Notes: generated from the sequence alone by a model not told the origin. DNA of 19,899 nt from Mobilitalea sp. (GCA_029974875.1 JARKQP010000906.1:1-19899), one strand, 5' to 3'. Shown: positions 1 through 7,202, counted from the first letter of the stretch. Program-made: numbers and translations.

Positions 1-2
1 GG

Positions 3-1253
3 GATATGGTATGTCTGGGGCAAAAAAGTACCCTGATACCGAATCTTTCGATTGCCGAAAATTTATGTATTATTACCGGCAGGCGCAAAGTAAAGGGCTT
101 CATAAATAAAAAAGCAATCAATTACCGGGTGAACCTGCTATTAAAGCAGTATGCCCCTGAATTATCCCCGGACATGCTGGTTAATGAGCTGACCATAGTG
201 CAGTGCCATGTGGTCGAATTGCTCCGTTCCATTGAAAATGAAGCAAAATTAGTCTTCATTGATGATGCCTTCAGCTCCTACGGGCAGATGGGGGTACTGA
301 GGATCCTGGAGCTGCTGCGTGTCCTGAAGGAGAGGAACATCTCCATTATCTATGCCAGCAGGAAACGGGACCAACTAACCCAGCTTGCGGAGAGAATCAT
401 CATTTTACGGCAGGGAAAAGCAGTAAAGACCTTTTATTCGGATAATTATAATGAGGAGCTGTGCAGGAAATGGCTGGTGGGCAATCCGGTCCTGACCGGA
501 TTCCAAAGGAAGAGATATAGGACGGACCAGGTTGTCTTAAATACAGTGGAGCTGACGGGGCCATGCTATGTCAGCAATGTGAACTTAACGGTCCACCGGG
601 GAGAAGTGGTGGGCTTATATGATATGAATAACAGCGCCAACCTGGAAGTTACGGATCTATTGGTTGGAAACACAAAGGCAGAGCAGGGCCGCATGTTTTT
701 GGAGGGCAAAAATTACGCGCCGCTGACCATTGATGACGCCATAGCCTCCAATGTGGGCTACATCCCAAAGGACAGGGATGGGAGCGGCGTGGTTGGCTCC
801 ATGAGCTTTGCCGAGAACCTGCTGCTGCCCATCATGCTGAAGATGAGCCTGTTCAGCATGTTCAAAAATGAGAGGGTGAACCGCTACCTGGAAAAGGAAT
901 ACTTAGAGGAGCTGGGGATCAAGGAACGGGATAAGGATAAAGAGGTAAGCAGCTTTGATTCCTATGTGAAGACAAATGTGATCTTCCGCAAATGGATCCT
1001 GTCAAAGCCGTCATTGCTCATCTGTGAAGAAATCTGTGAAGAAACGGATATTGCCATGAGAAACATCATATATAAAGCCCTGGAGGAGCTGGCAGGGAAT
1101 GGGTCGGCGGTGCTGGTCACCTCCTCCAATCTGGGGGAATTGAAGGTAATCTGTGATACCATTTATGTATTGAACAGCTACGGGAATGGGGAAAGGGTGA
1201 AGGAAATCCAAAAAATCGAAATCCTCCAGGATCCCGCCCATAATCTGTTTTAA
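3..1253 (+). CDS. Degenerate RbsA-like sugar ABC ATPase homologue (5' partial)
   Basis: The reading frame is open to the left edge, so the start and first Walker A motif lie outside the window. The visible 416 codons align end to end with the intact RbsA-type ATPase encoded next (1454-2932), from its first Q-loop onward. Key nucleotide motifs are eroded. Numbering from the Met at 6, the first signature is ELTIVQC (61-67) instead of LSTAQQQ, Walker B ends in DD (LVFIDD, 82-87) instead of DE, and the switch His is replaced in YASRK (116-120). In the second half the Walker A region reads GLYDMNNSANLEV (203-215), the signature VSSFDSYVKT (314-323) and Walker B LLICEE (338-342 region). The frame is nevertheless uninterrupted over 1.25 kb. 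It is probably a cytoplasmic pseudo-ATPase with a structural or regulatory role beside the transporter. Whether its N-terminal Walker A is intact cannot be seen. Homology is clear; function is inferred. Confidence 0.75.
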   Translation, partial: DMVCLGQKSTLIPNLSIAENLCIITGRRKVKGFINKKAINYRVNLLLKQYAPELSPDMLVNELTIVQCHVVELLRSIENEAKLVFIDDAFSSYGQMGVLRILELLRVLKERNISIIYASRKRDQLTQLAERIIILRQGKAVKTFYSDNYNEELCRKWLVGNPVLTGFQRKRYRTDQVVLNTVELTGPCYVSNVNLTVHRGEVVGLYDMNNSANLEVTDLLVGNTKAEQGRMFLEGKNYAPLTIDDAIASNVGYIPKDRDGSGVVGSMSFAENLLLPIMLKMSLFSMFKNERVNRYLEKEYLEELGIKERDKDKEVSSFDSYVKTNVIFRKWILSKPSLLICEEICEETDIAMRNIIYKALEELAGNGSAVLVTSSNLGELKVICDTIYVLNSYGNGERVKEIQKIEILQDPAHNLF

Positions 1254-1320
1254 ACAGCTTCCATAGGATCAAATCAAGATCAAATCGAAAAATACTCCAC
1301 TTTTTTGAAATGTACCCTCA

Positions 1321-1349
1321 TTGTTGCTTCCTGCATTTTTTATTATATT
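1321..1349 (+). promoter_or_regulatory. Putative sigma-A promoter for the rbsA-like gene
   Basis: TTGTTG (1321-1326) and TATATT (1344-1349) are separated by exactly 17 bp, which predicts a start near 1356 and a leader of about 98 nt. The -35 is weak. No terminator was seen between the preceding gene and this site, so the gene may also be reached by read-through. Confidence 0.4.
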
Positions 1350-1362
1350 ATTACTATCAAAT

Positions 1363-1372
1363 CAATCGATTG
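1363..1372. promoter_or_regulatory. Palindromic operator candidate CAATCGATTG
   Basis: This is a perfect 10-bp palindrome 7 bp past the predicted start site, a position where a repressor would block initiation. AATCGATT-type centres occur in operators of LacI-family sugar regulators, but no regulator gene is visible here, so the assignment is inference. The palindrome overlaps the third of three ATCAAATC copies (1268-1275, 1279-1286, 1356-1363). Confidence 0.35.
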
Positions 1373-1453
1373 GCGAATTCTTATTCATGACAAGTGGACC
1401 AGCCCGCTGGTTTAGCTTGTGTATACCAATTAGAAAGAAGGAAATGGTATCCT

Positions 1454-2932
1454 ATGGAACAACAAGTTGTACTAAAAATGAAGAATATTACAAAGCGGTA
1501 CCCCGGTGTAGTCGCCCTTGATAATGTAAGCGTGGATTTCAAGAGCGGTGAAGTACATGCGCTCCTGGGGGAAAATGGTGCTGGTAAGTCAACTTTAATC
1601 AAGGTACTTTCCGGTGCGGTCCAAAATGATGAAGGAACCATATGGATCAATGGGAATGAATATGATAAAATGACGCCCCTGGTTTCCAGGACCAACGGGG
1701 TAGAGGTTATTTACCAGGAATATAATCTCATTAATGGCCTGACCGTTGCGGAGAATATCTGTCTGGGCAGACAGATGAACGGGCTGGTAAATAAAAAGGA
1801 AATGGTTCAGATCACCAGGGAATTATTTGAACGTTTCCACATTGACATTAACCCGAAAGCCTATGTAAAGGAGCTGTCTACGGCCCAGCAGCAGTTGGTG
1901 GAGATTACAAAGGCAATCTCCAAGGATGCAGGCATTATTGTTATGGATGAGCCCACGGCCCAGCTGACCATGTCGGAGGTGGAAAACCTGTACGAAATGA
2001 TCCGCAGCCTAAAGGAGAGAGGGAAGACGATTATCTATATCTCCCACCGTTTGGATGAATTGTTTGCAATCACTGACAGCGTGACCGTAATGAGGGACGG
2101 AGCCTATGTAACTACAGTGGAAACGGCTAAGACCAGCAGGGATGAGCTTATTACGCTGATGGTAGGAAGAAAGCTGAGCGACACATACCCGAAACGGGAT
2201 TGTATAAAAAATGATATCGTATTAAAAGTGGAAAATGTAAGCGGTTTAAAAAATACGGGGGTATCCTTTGATTTACATAAGGGTGAAATCCTCGGGGTAT
2301 CCGGCCTGGTAGGGGCAGGAAGAACGGAATTGATGAGGGTTATTTTCGGGGCTGACAAAAAGCTTGACGGTAAGGTCTTCATTAACGGAGAAGAAAAAAA
2401 TGCCAGGTCTCCCCAGGAAATGATCAGGTCAGGCATGGGGCTGATCCCGGAGGACCGGAAGGAACAGGGCTGCTTCCTGAATAACTCCATTGAATGGAAT
2501 ATAAGTATAGGAAACATTAGAAAACTAACCTCAAACCGGATGATCGACAAAAAGAAGATCCGAAGACAAGCCGAAAAGTACCGGGATATGCTAAATATCA
2601 AGACGCCGGCCTTAGAGCAGAGGGTAGGCCTGCTTAGCGGCGGTAACCAGCAGAAGGTTGTTCTGGCAAAGGTGCTGGCCATGGATTCGGATATTATCAT
2701 CTTTGATGAGCCAACCAGGGGGATTGATATCGGTGCAAGGCATGAAATTTACGAGATGATGTCCAGGCTGGTGGAAAGCGGAAAGTCGATTGTCATGGTA
2801 AGTTCTGATATGGAAGAGTTACTGGGGATGTCCGACCGGATTATTGTAATCAGTAACGGACGTTTAACCGGAGAGGTAGCAAAACAGGAATTCAGCCAGG
2901 AATATATTATGGCTCTTGCATCTCATGAATAG
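1454..2932 (+). CDS. Sugar ABC transporter ATP-binding protein, RbsA/MglA type
   Basis: This is the cytoplasmic ATPase that powers uptake of a monosaccharide (ribose/galactose/xylose class); the exact sugar cannot be told. At 492 residues it has the normal family length with two fused ATPase domains. Domain 1 has Walker A GENGAGKS (39-46), Q-loop YQEYN (87-91), signature LSTAQQQ (141-147), Walker B IIVMDEP (161-167) and the switch His198. Domain 2 has the family-typical Walker A variant with Arg in place of Lys (GLVGAGRT, 284-291), a canonical signature LSGGNQQK (394-401) and Walker B IIIFDEP (415-421). The ATG at 1454 is chosen over an upstream in-frame ATG at 1394 because the family N-terminus starts here and AAGAAGGA lies about 11 nt upstream. 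It sits between a degenerate homologue and the permease gene and is probably co-transcribed with the latter. A symbol such as rbsA would over-specify the substrate. Confidence 0.95.
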   Translation: MEQQVVLKMKNITKRYPGVVALDNVSVDFKSGEVHALLGENGAGKSTLIKVLSGAVQNDEGTIWINGNEYDKMTPLVSRTNGVEVIYQEYNLINGLTVAENICLGRQMNGLVNKKEMVQITRELFERFHIDINPKAYVKELSTAQQQLVEITKAISKDAGIIVMDEPTAQLTMSEVENLYEMIRSLKERGKTIIYISHRLDELFAITDSVTVMRDGAYVTTVETAKTSRDELITLMVGRKLSDTYPKRDCIKNDIVLKVENVSGLKNTGVSFDLHKGEILGVSGLVGAGRTELMRVIFGADKKLDGKVFINGEEKNARSPQEMIRSGMGLIPEDRKEQGCFLNNSIEWNISIGNIRKLTSNRMIDKKKIRRQAEKYRDMLNIKTPALEQRVGLLSGGNQQKVVLAKVLAMDSDIIIFDEPTRGIDIGARHEIYEMMSRLVESGKSIVMVSSDMEELLGMSDRIIVISNGRLTGEVAKQEFSQEYIMALASHE

Positions 2933-2938
2933 GAGGAA

Positions 2939-2998
2939 GTGTGAAGAGAAGTTCTAAGGCACCACAAGACGGTGCCTAACAACTTCTATGCTTCACAC
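2939..2998 (+). repeat. Nested three-tier hairpin between ATPase and permease genes
   Basis: Three nested inverted repeats share one axis: GTGTGAAG/CTTCACAC (2939-2946 with 2991-2998), GAAGTT/AACTTC (2948-2953 with 2981-2986) and AGGCACC/GGTGCCT (2957-2963 with 2971-2977) around a 7-nt loop. No U-run follows, so it is not a classical terminator. It starts just after the ATPase stop codon. Confidence 0.8.
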
Positions 2999-2999
2999 T

Positions 3000-3121
3000 G
3001 GAAGAATGCAAAAGCAGCATTCTTCCCTGATTGTTTGTGCTGCCTATGGCAGCATGTCGGGAAGTGTGAAAATAAAAGGCGATTTTCACACGCAAATTTG
3101 TGCTTGCAGCCCAAAGTTTGC
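3000..3121 (+). repeat. Run of further hairpins upstream of the permease gene
   Basis: Four more inverted repeats follow head to tail. They are GGAAGAATGC/GCATTCTTCC (3000-3009 with 3017-3026), TGCTGCC/GGCAGCA (3038-3044 with 3048-3054), GTGTGAAAAT/ATTTTCACAC (3064-3073 with 3082-3091), and an imperfect GCAAATTT/AAAGTTTGC (3092-3099 with 3113-3121). The first three are perfect. None has a downstream U-tract. They probably form a structured intercistronic RNA. Confidence 0.75.
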
Positions 3122-3153
3122 AGGTTTTGAAGAAAGGGATGGTTATTTAAATA

Positions 3154-4119
3154 ATGGATAAAACAAAAATACAGCAAATAATAAAAAGCAATATGATGAT
3201 TTTGATTCTGATACTGTTGGTGGTTGTCTTCGGCCTGTTGTCCCCCAACTTCCTGACAGTGAAGAACCTGATGAATATCTGTACACAAAATGCCTACTTT
3301 ATTGTGGCCACCATCGGTGTAGCTCTGGTTATGATCAGCGGCGGTACAGACCTTTCCGTTGGACAGATCCTGGCAGTTATCGGTGTCAGCATTGCAATGC
3401 TGATGCAGAGCGCCGGTTTACCGGTTCCCGTTGCAATTATTTTGGGAGGCGTTATCGGTATGGCCCTGGGTGCATTTAACGGCTTGTCGGCGAATATCTT
3501 AAAGATCCACCCGATGATCGTTACCTTGGCAACCATGGCCATTTACAAAGGTATTTCCTATACGCTTTCCGGTTCAAAATCCTTCTTTAATTTTGACCCA
3601 AGCTATGTTGCCATCGGCCAGGGCTATGTGGGCGTTGTGTCCGTTCCTATTATTATAGCCCTCGTAGTAGCCTTAATTATTCATTTCATGCTGGAAAAGA
3701 CCTGCTTTGGACGGTTCATCTATGCAGTCGGCGGAAATGCGGAGACTGCCCGCCTGGCAGGCATTAATGTCAGCAAGATCAAGGTCATGGTATTTGGAAT
3801 CGCAGGTGTATTATATACTGTATCTACTGTAATATTAACCTCACGCGGCGGCTCTGCCAGCTCCTCCATCGGACCCGGCGTAGAATTTGATGCCATTACT
3901 GCCTGCGTGCTGGGCGGTGTATCCTTTATCGGCGGTGAAGGGCGTGTAAAGGATGCGGTTGTAGGCTGCCTGATCCTTGGAATTCTTGGAAACGGCATGC
4001 AGCTGATCGGTATGGGGGTTTATACCCAGAACATTGTAAAAGGCCTTATCCTTATGGCCTCCATCGGCTATGATACTTACCAGAAGATGGCCAAGGTTAA
4101 GAAGGTTGTTGCTAAATAA
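3154..4119 (+). CDS. Sugar ABC transporter permease, RbsC/MglC type
   Basis: This is the integral membrane subunit that forms the sugar channel together with the ATPase encoded upstream. Its 321 residues match the usual family length. The protein is strongly hydrophobic, with a first membrane segment at about 14-30 and further segments throughout. Family landmarks are the ISGGTDLSVG motif (61-70), the cytoplasmic-loop sequence FGRFIYAVGGNAETARLAGI, and the GPGVEFDAITACVLGG segment followed by SFIGGEG. The ATG at 3154 follows AGAAAGGGATGG with a slightly long spacing. No substrate-binding protein gene follows; in this class it can lie at the 5' end of the operon, which would be left of the window. 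The gene is separated from its ATPase by an unusual hairpin-rich spacer. Confidence 0.95.
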   Translation: MDKTKIQQIIKSNMMILILILLVVVFGLLSPNFLTVKNLMNICTQNAYFIVATIGVALVMISGGTDLSVGQILAVIGVSIAMLMQSAGLPVPVAIILGGVIGMALGAFNGLSANILKIHPMIVTLATMAIYKGISYTLSGSKSFFNFDPSYVAIGQGYVGVVSVPIIIALVVALIIHFMLEKTCFGRFIYAVGGNAETARLAGINVSKIKVMVFGIAGVLYTVSTVILTSRGGSASSSIGPGVEFDAITACVLGGVSFIGGEGRVKDAVVGCLILGILGNGMQLIGMGVYTQNIVKGLILMASIGYDTYQKMAKVKKVVAK

Positions 4120-4142
4120 TACTTTCGTATAGTGTGCCACAT

Positions 4143-4199
4143 AGAAGGGAGCGTTGCAAAGCGGATGGAAAATCAGCGATGGGGCAGCGCTCCCCTTCT
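4143..4199 (+). terminator. Strong hairpin after the permease gene, possible terminator
   Basis: AGAAGGGAGCGTTGC (4143-4157) pairs with GCAGCGCTCCCCTTCT (4184-4199) through about 15 pairs with one bulge and one G-U. The run after it is only TTGAACC, so it lacks a proper U-tract. It may act as a 3' stabiliser rather than a terminator. Confidence 0.45.
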
Positions 4200-4463
4200 T
4201 GAACCATAGCTGTTGAAATAACAAAGGAACCATAATTCGAAAAACGGTATAATGGGATGTGAAGTATGAAATACAAAAGGCAAAAAAGTATAAGACAATA
4301 AGATAAGACAATAAGGTACAAGGTGATAAGATGCAAGGCGATAGGCACAAAATAAAAGGATAAAAATAAAAACACAAATAAAGAGTGTACAAAGTATAGG
4401 ACACGTATCATTATCATATAAATATAGCGATATCGTATCGGTTAAAAGAAGGTGTGCACTGGC
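4200..4463. other. Purine-rich, repeat-containing intergenic stretch
   Basis: Most of 4255-4390 is A/G-rich on the + strand with short direct repeats: TAAGACAATAAG twice (4291-4302, 4304-4315), then CAAGGTGATAAGATG beside CAAGGCGATAGGCAC. A TATAAT at 4248-4253 could be a -10 element but has no convincing -35. CGATATCG (4428-4435) is a short palindrome before the next gene. No protein-coding gene is supported on either strand. Confidence 0.5.
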
Positions 4464-5006
4464 TTGGAGCATGATTATTTGGAATATGATTATATAGAAG
4501 CTGCACAGAATGAAGATATGACGGAGCAATTAGAGATACCCTACCAATACTTTGTTAATGAGATAATACCAAGGACGCCGGAATTGGCTGATACCTATGG
4601 TATGATACAGTATTATGGGGCGCTGGATTCACAAATAGATGAATATTTAATAATGAATCTCGATAGCCTGGAGACACCCTTGGCCATCCCGGTAGCAGAG
4701 CTGCTGAATGCCGCCTATAGTGATTCGGGAGTATTAGTAAGTCCGGAAGTTTTACCGGAGTTGGCGGGAACCGGCAACCTGCCCCAGCCCTTCAGGAATA
4801 ATCAGGGCTTGATTGTTTCAACGGTTCACACTTTGGTTACCTGGACAATGATGGGTTATTACTCGGAATGGGCGGGCTATGGAAGTACACGGCTGGAAAC
4901 ACCGGATCAACGTGTCCTGGAATATGCTCCTATCAGCTGGAGCCAGATAGGATATCCCGGGCCTTCCTTAGGTTACCGCGGGTTAAGAACCTATGAGGTT
5001 CAGTGA
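4464..5006 (+). CDS. Gluconate 2-dehydrogenase subunit 3-like protein
   Basis: This small protein resembles the subunit 3 (gamma) family that partners FAD-containing GMC dehydrogenases (Pfam Gluconate_2-dh3). The visible family-like features are EIIP followed by an Ala/Gly-rich helix and GALDSQIDEYL (52-62), then HTL...MMGYYSEWAGYG (122-140), and a C-terminal WSQIGYPGPSLGYRGLR (159-175) corresponding to the family's W-x-IG-[FY]-PG ending. The protein is 180 residues, acidic, and has no signal peptide or Tat motif, unlike many proteobacterial members, so it is probably cytoplasmic. I chose TTG at 4464 because GAAGGTG (4448-4454) is correctly spaced for it; an in-frame GTG at 4453 or so overlaps that site and would add four residues. 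The expected partner, a GMC oxidoreductase, is encoded at 7306, with a reductase gene between them. The family call rests on motif recognition only. Confidence 0.65.
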   Translation: MEHDYLEYDYIEAAQNEDMTEQLEIPYQYFVNEIIPRTPELADTYGMIQYYGALDSQIDEYLIMNLDSLETPLAIPVAELLNAAYSDSGVLVSPEVLPELAGTGNLPQPFRNNQGLIVSTVHTLVTWTMMGYYSEWAGYGSTRLETPDQRVLEYAPISWSQIGYPGPSLGYRGLRTYEVQ

Positions 5007-5060
5007 GCCCATAGGGCATAGATATTAAAGCCCAATAGAAGACAGCTATTTGATAAAGCT

Positions 5061-5097
5061 GGGAAGTGCTTATTTAAAGAGGTACTTCCCTCTTCTT
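5061..5097 (+). terminator. Rho-independent terminator after the subunit 3-like gene
   Basis: GGGAAGTGC (5061-5069) pairs with GTACTTCCC (5082-5090) with one G-U, over a 12-nt loop, and is followed by TCTTCTT. The U-run is interrupted. It separates the subunit 3-like gene from the reductase promoter at 5204. Confidence 0.6.
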
Positions 5098-5139
5098 ATG
5101 TCTGGATTCAGGAAAGCCTGCAAGCTTGCCTTTAGTATT

Positions 5140-5165
5140 CCGAAACAGCTAGGGTCCGAAACAGC
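5140..5165. promoter_or_regulatory. Direct repeat upstream of the reductase promoter
   Basis: CCGAAACAGC occurs exactly twice (5140-5149 and 5156-5165) with a 16-bp period, centred about 55 bp upstream of the -35 element. That placement suits an activator site, but no regulator is known. A perfect palindrome GCAAGCTTGC lies just before it (5120-5129). Confidence 0.35.
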
Positions 5166-5203
5166 CATGCCAGCAATATGACCCTTCCAAATTGAAATAA
5201 TGA

Positions 5204-5232
5204 TTGACAAATAGATTCTCCATTGTTATAAA
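5204..5232 (+). promoter_or_regulatory. Sigma-A promoter for the nitrite/sulfite reductase gene
   Basis: A consensus TTGACA (5204-5209) and TATAAA (5227-5232) are 17 bp apart. The predicted start near 5239 gives a leader of about 125 nt that contains a GCCGG/CCGGC hairpin (5290-5294 with 5314-5318). I do not recognise a known riboswitch in this leader. Confidence 0.75.
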
Positions 5233-5363
5233 TAAAAATGTAAAACATATAAATCATAGAGAATAAATATGGAATTAAATTTGATGCAAGCCGGAGGAAA
5301 ATCACATAGTATCCCGGCAGAATATTCCGGAACGATAAAGCAAGAATGAAAAGGAGTAGTACA

Positions 5364-7049
5364 ATGAGTATCATACGGGAAGAGGATCTGGACAGAAAAA
5401 TTAACGGATTAAAAGAGGAATTAAGGAAGGAAATTCCGGCCTTTAAAGAAGCCGGCGAAAAATTTATCCGGAAGGAAATAACCAGTGCAGAGTTCAAGGG
5501 CATTTCCGGAGGCATGGGTGTATATGCCCAGCGGGGCGGCGAAAAGTTTATGGTAAGGCTGAGGGTACTATCCGGCGTTGTGGATTACCCGGCCTTAAAA
5601 TTTATCCATGACATAGCAAAGCAATATTCCCTGGATTACATCCACCTGACAACACGCCAGGCAATCCAGCTACATAACCTGAAGCTGGACGATATGATTG
5701 GCATCCTGGAACAAAGCCTGGAGCATAATATTATAACCAGGGGAGGAGGAGGGAATTACCCCCGCAACGTATCCCTGTCTCCCCTGTCAGGTGTCGAGAA
5801 GGAAGAAGCCTTTGACGTTACTCCCTATGCCGTATTTGCAAATAAATATTTTGTTTCCCGCATCAATACCTATCATTTGCCGAGAAAATTCAAGGTGGCC
5901 TTTTCAAATAACGGAAGCGACAGTGCCAATGCATCAATCGCGGATCTTGGGTTTTTGGCGGTAAAAAAGGGCGGCAAGGAATATTTTCAGGTATATCTTG
6001 GAGGCAGTATGGGGGCAAATGGGGCGATTGCCCTGCCCTATGATGAGCTGGTCAGCCCCCAGGACATTCTTTACCACATAGAAGCAATGCTCAGTTTGTT
6101 TCAAGCGGAAGGGGATTATCAAAATAAAGGGCGGGCAAGAATCCGCTATATCGTCCAGCGTATGGGGAAAGAAGTGTTTCTTGAATGCTATAAAAAGCAT
6201 CTTGACAGCGTAAAGCAAACACAGTCCCTAAGCTTTGAAATTAACAATACCTACTGCAATAGCCCAGGGGCTCCAGCTGAGGCTTTAACCGGTGACCCTG
6301 AGGGTACGGTTCCCGAGGGTACAGTTCCTGAAGGTGCGGATTCTGAAGGTGCGGATTCTGAGGATACGGTTCCTGAGGGTATGGTTCCTGAGGATGTGGT
6401 TTCCCAGAAGCAAAATAATTTATACAGTGTGGCTATCCATCCCCAGGGGGGCTTATTACAGTCTAAGGATTTAGGCAGGATTCTTGCTTTTACCAAGGAT
6501 CTGAAAGAGGTGCAGATCCGTCTTGGCATGGAAGAAGAAATGGTGGTACGTAATCTGACCTCACAGCAGGCTCTGGAATTACTGGAGCTGACAAAGGATA
6601 TCCGTAAGACGACCAGGCTGGGCTGCAGCATCAGCTGTATTGGAGCTTCCATTTGCCAGATTGGAATTCAGGACAGCCAGGCTCTTCTGACAAATATTCT
6701 GGCTTATTTTGAAGAGAAGGGATTTACGCAGGACAGACTGCCGTCGGTTTCAATCTCAGGCTGCGTCAACTCCTGCGCCAGACATCAGGTCGGTATAATC
6801 GGCTTCCAGGGAAAGAAAAAACGTGCCGGCGAGAAAACGGAGGATGCCTATGCCCTGCAAATCGGCGGTAAAGTAAGCGGGACAGGTGCGGAAATGGCTA
6901 AGGATTACGGTGATCTGCGTGCACAGGATATTCCCGGATTTTTGTACCGCCTGGCGGTGGAGCTACAAGACCGGAAGCTGGAGTTCAACGAATACCTAAG
7001 CCTGCATGAAGGAGAGCTGGAGGAGCTTATAGCTGGATACCGGCTATAA
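5364..7049 (+). CDS. Siroheme nitrite/sulfite reductase
   Basis: Members reduce nitrite to ammonia or sulfite to sulfide at a coupled siroheme-[4Fe-4S] centre. Of the 561 residues, the first half has a ferredoxin-like domain with TTRQAIQLHNL (96-106) and GGGGNYPRNV (127-136), which carry the substrate-binding Arg residues, and KFKVAFS (175-181) with the anion-binding lysines. The cluster and siroheme ligands are intact: Cys425-x5-Cys431 (SCIGASICQIG) and Cys467-x3-Cys471 (GCVNSCARH). There is no NAD(P)H/flavin domain, so ferredoxin is the likely donor. Choice between nitrite and sulfite cannot be made from sequence alone. The ATG at 5364 is preferred to the one at 5346 because AAGGAG (5351-5356) is ideally spaced. 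Residues 310-346 form an odd pentapeptide-repeat linker between the two halves. The gene has its own promoter and sits between two genes for a probable GMC dehydrogenase complex. No siroheme synthesis genes are in the window. Confidence 0.9.
   Translation: MSIIREEDLDRKINGLKEELRKEIPAFKEAGEKFIRKEITSAEFKGISGGMGVYAQRGGEKFMVRLRVLSGVVDYPALKFIHDIAKQYSLDYIHLTTRQAIQLHNLKLDDMIGILEQSLEHNIITRGGGGNYPRNVSLSPLSGVEKEEAFDVTPYAVFANKYFVSRINTYHLPRKFKVAFSNNGSDSANASIADLGFLAVKKGGKEYFQVYLGGSMGANGAIALPYDELVSPQDILYHIEAMLSLFQAEGDYQNKGRARIRYIVQRMGKEVFLECYKKHLDSVKQTQSLSFEINNTYCNSPGAPAEALTGDPEGTVPEGTVPEGADSEGADSEDTVPEGMVPEDVVSQKQNNLYSVAIHPQGGLLQSKDLGRILAFTKDLKEVQIRLGMEEEMVVRNLTSQQALELLELTKDIRKTTRLGCSISCIGASICQIGIQDSQALLTNILAYFEEKGFTQDRLPSVSISGCVNSCARHQVGIIGFQGKKKRAGEKTEDAYALQIGGKVSGTGAEMAKDYGDLRAQDIPGFLYRLAVELQDRKLEFNEYLSLHEGELEELIAGYRL
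6291..6404 (+). repeat. 15-bp tandem repeat coding for pentapeptides
   Basis: About seven degenerate 15-bp units of the form GGT-rxG-GwT-CCT-GAG encode pentapeptides such as TVPEG, ADSEG and MVPED. The repeat stays in frame and lies in the loop between the two reductase half-domains, far from the metal-binding cysteines. Confidence 0.85.
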
Positions 7050-7119
7050 GAAACCGCACTTTGACGTCCGCACAGTAGAGCCTTTGGCCCAGGACAGGCA
7101 GTTTAAGATATACTTAGTT

Positions 7120-7182
7120 AGTGCACTGGCACGCCCATAATCAGGCTGACAGCAGTGCCAAAAGATGAATGTGCCAGTGCGC
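7120..7182 (+). ncRNA. Dispersed stem-loop element, copy 1
   Basis: An AGTGCACTG arm and the core CCCATAATCAGGCTGACAG are followed by CAGTGC (7153-7158), which pairs with GCACTG (7123-7128). A second partner, GTGCCAGTGCGC (7171-7182), pairs with GTGCACTGGCAC (7121-7132) through 12 pairs including one G-U, so two exclusive folds exist. A close relative with compensatory stem changes is found at 19501. It lies in the 256-bp gap after the reductase gene. Whether it is a terminator variant, a transcript-end structure or a small mobile element remnant is unknown. Confidence 0.5.
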
Positions 7183-7202
7183 TGGAGGAATCCATAGTTC
7201 CT

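Noticed and set aside
1394..1453. Extended N-terminus for the RbsA-type ATPase from ATG 1394
   Set aside because: The added 20 residues do not fit the family N-terminus, there is no ribosome site before 1394, and a good one precedes 1454.
2933..3153. Known riboswitch or attenuator between rbsA-like and rbsC-like genes
   Set aside because: I could not match any riboswitch core I know, and none of the hairpins is followed by a U-tract, so no class is assigned.
3841..4404. 187-codon minus-strand ORF across the end of the permease gene
   Set aside because: It is a shadow of the permease coding frame joined to the low-complexity gap, with no family resemblance or ribosome site.
4112..4529. Overlapping minus-strand ORFs with strings of hydrophobic residues, looking like a small membrane protein
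   Set aside because: They are the reverse reading of the purine-rich repeat stretch, which yields Leu/Phe/Tyr/Ile-rich peptides by composition. They overlap each other in different frames, lack ribosome sites and overlap the permease end and the subunit 3-like gene.
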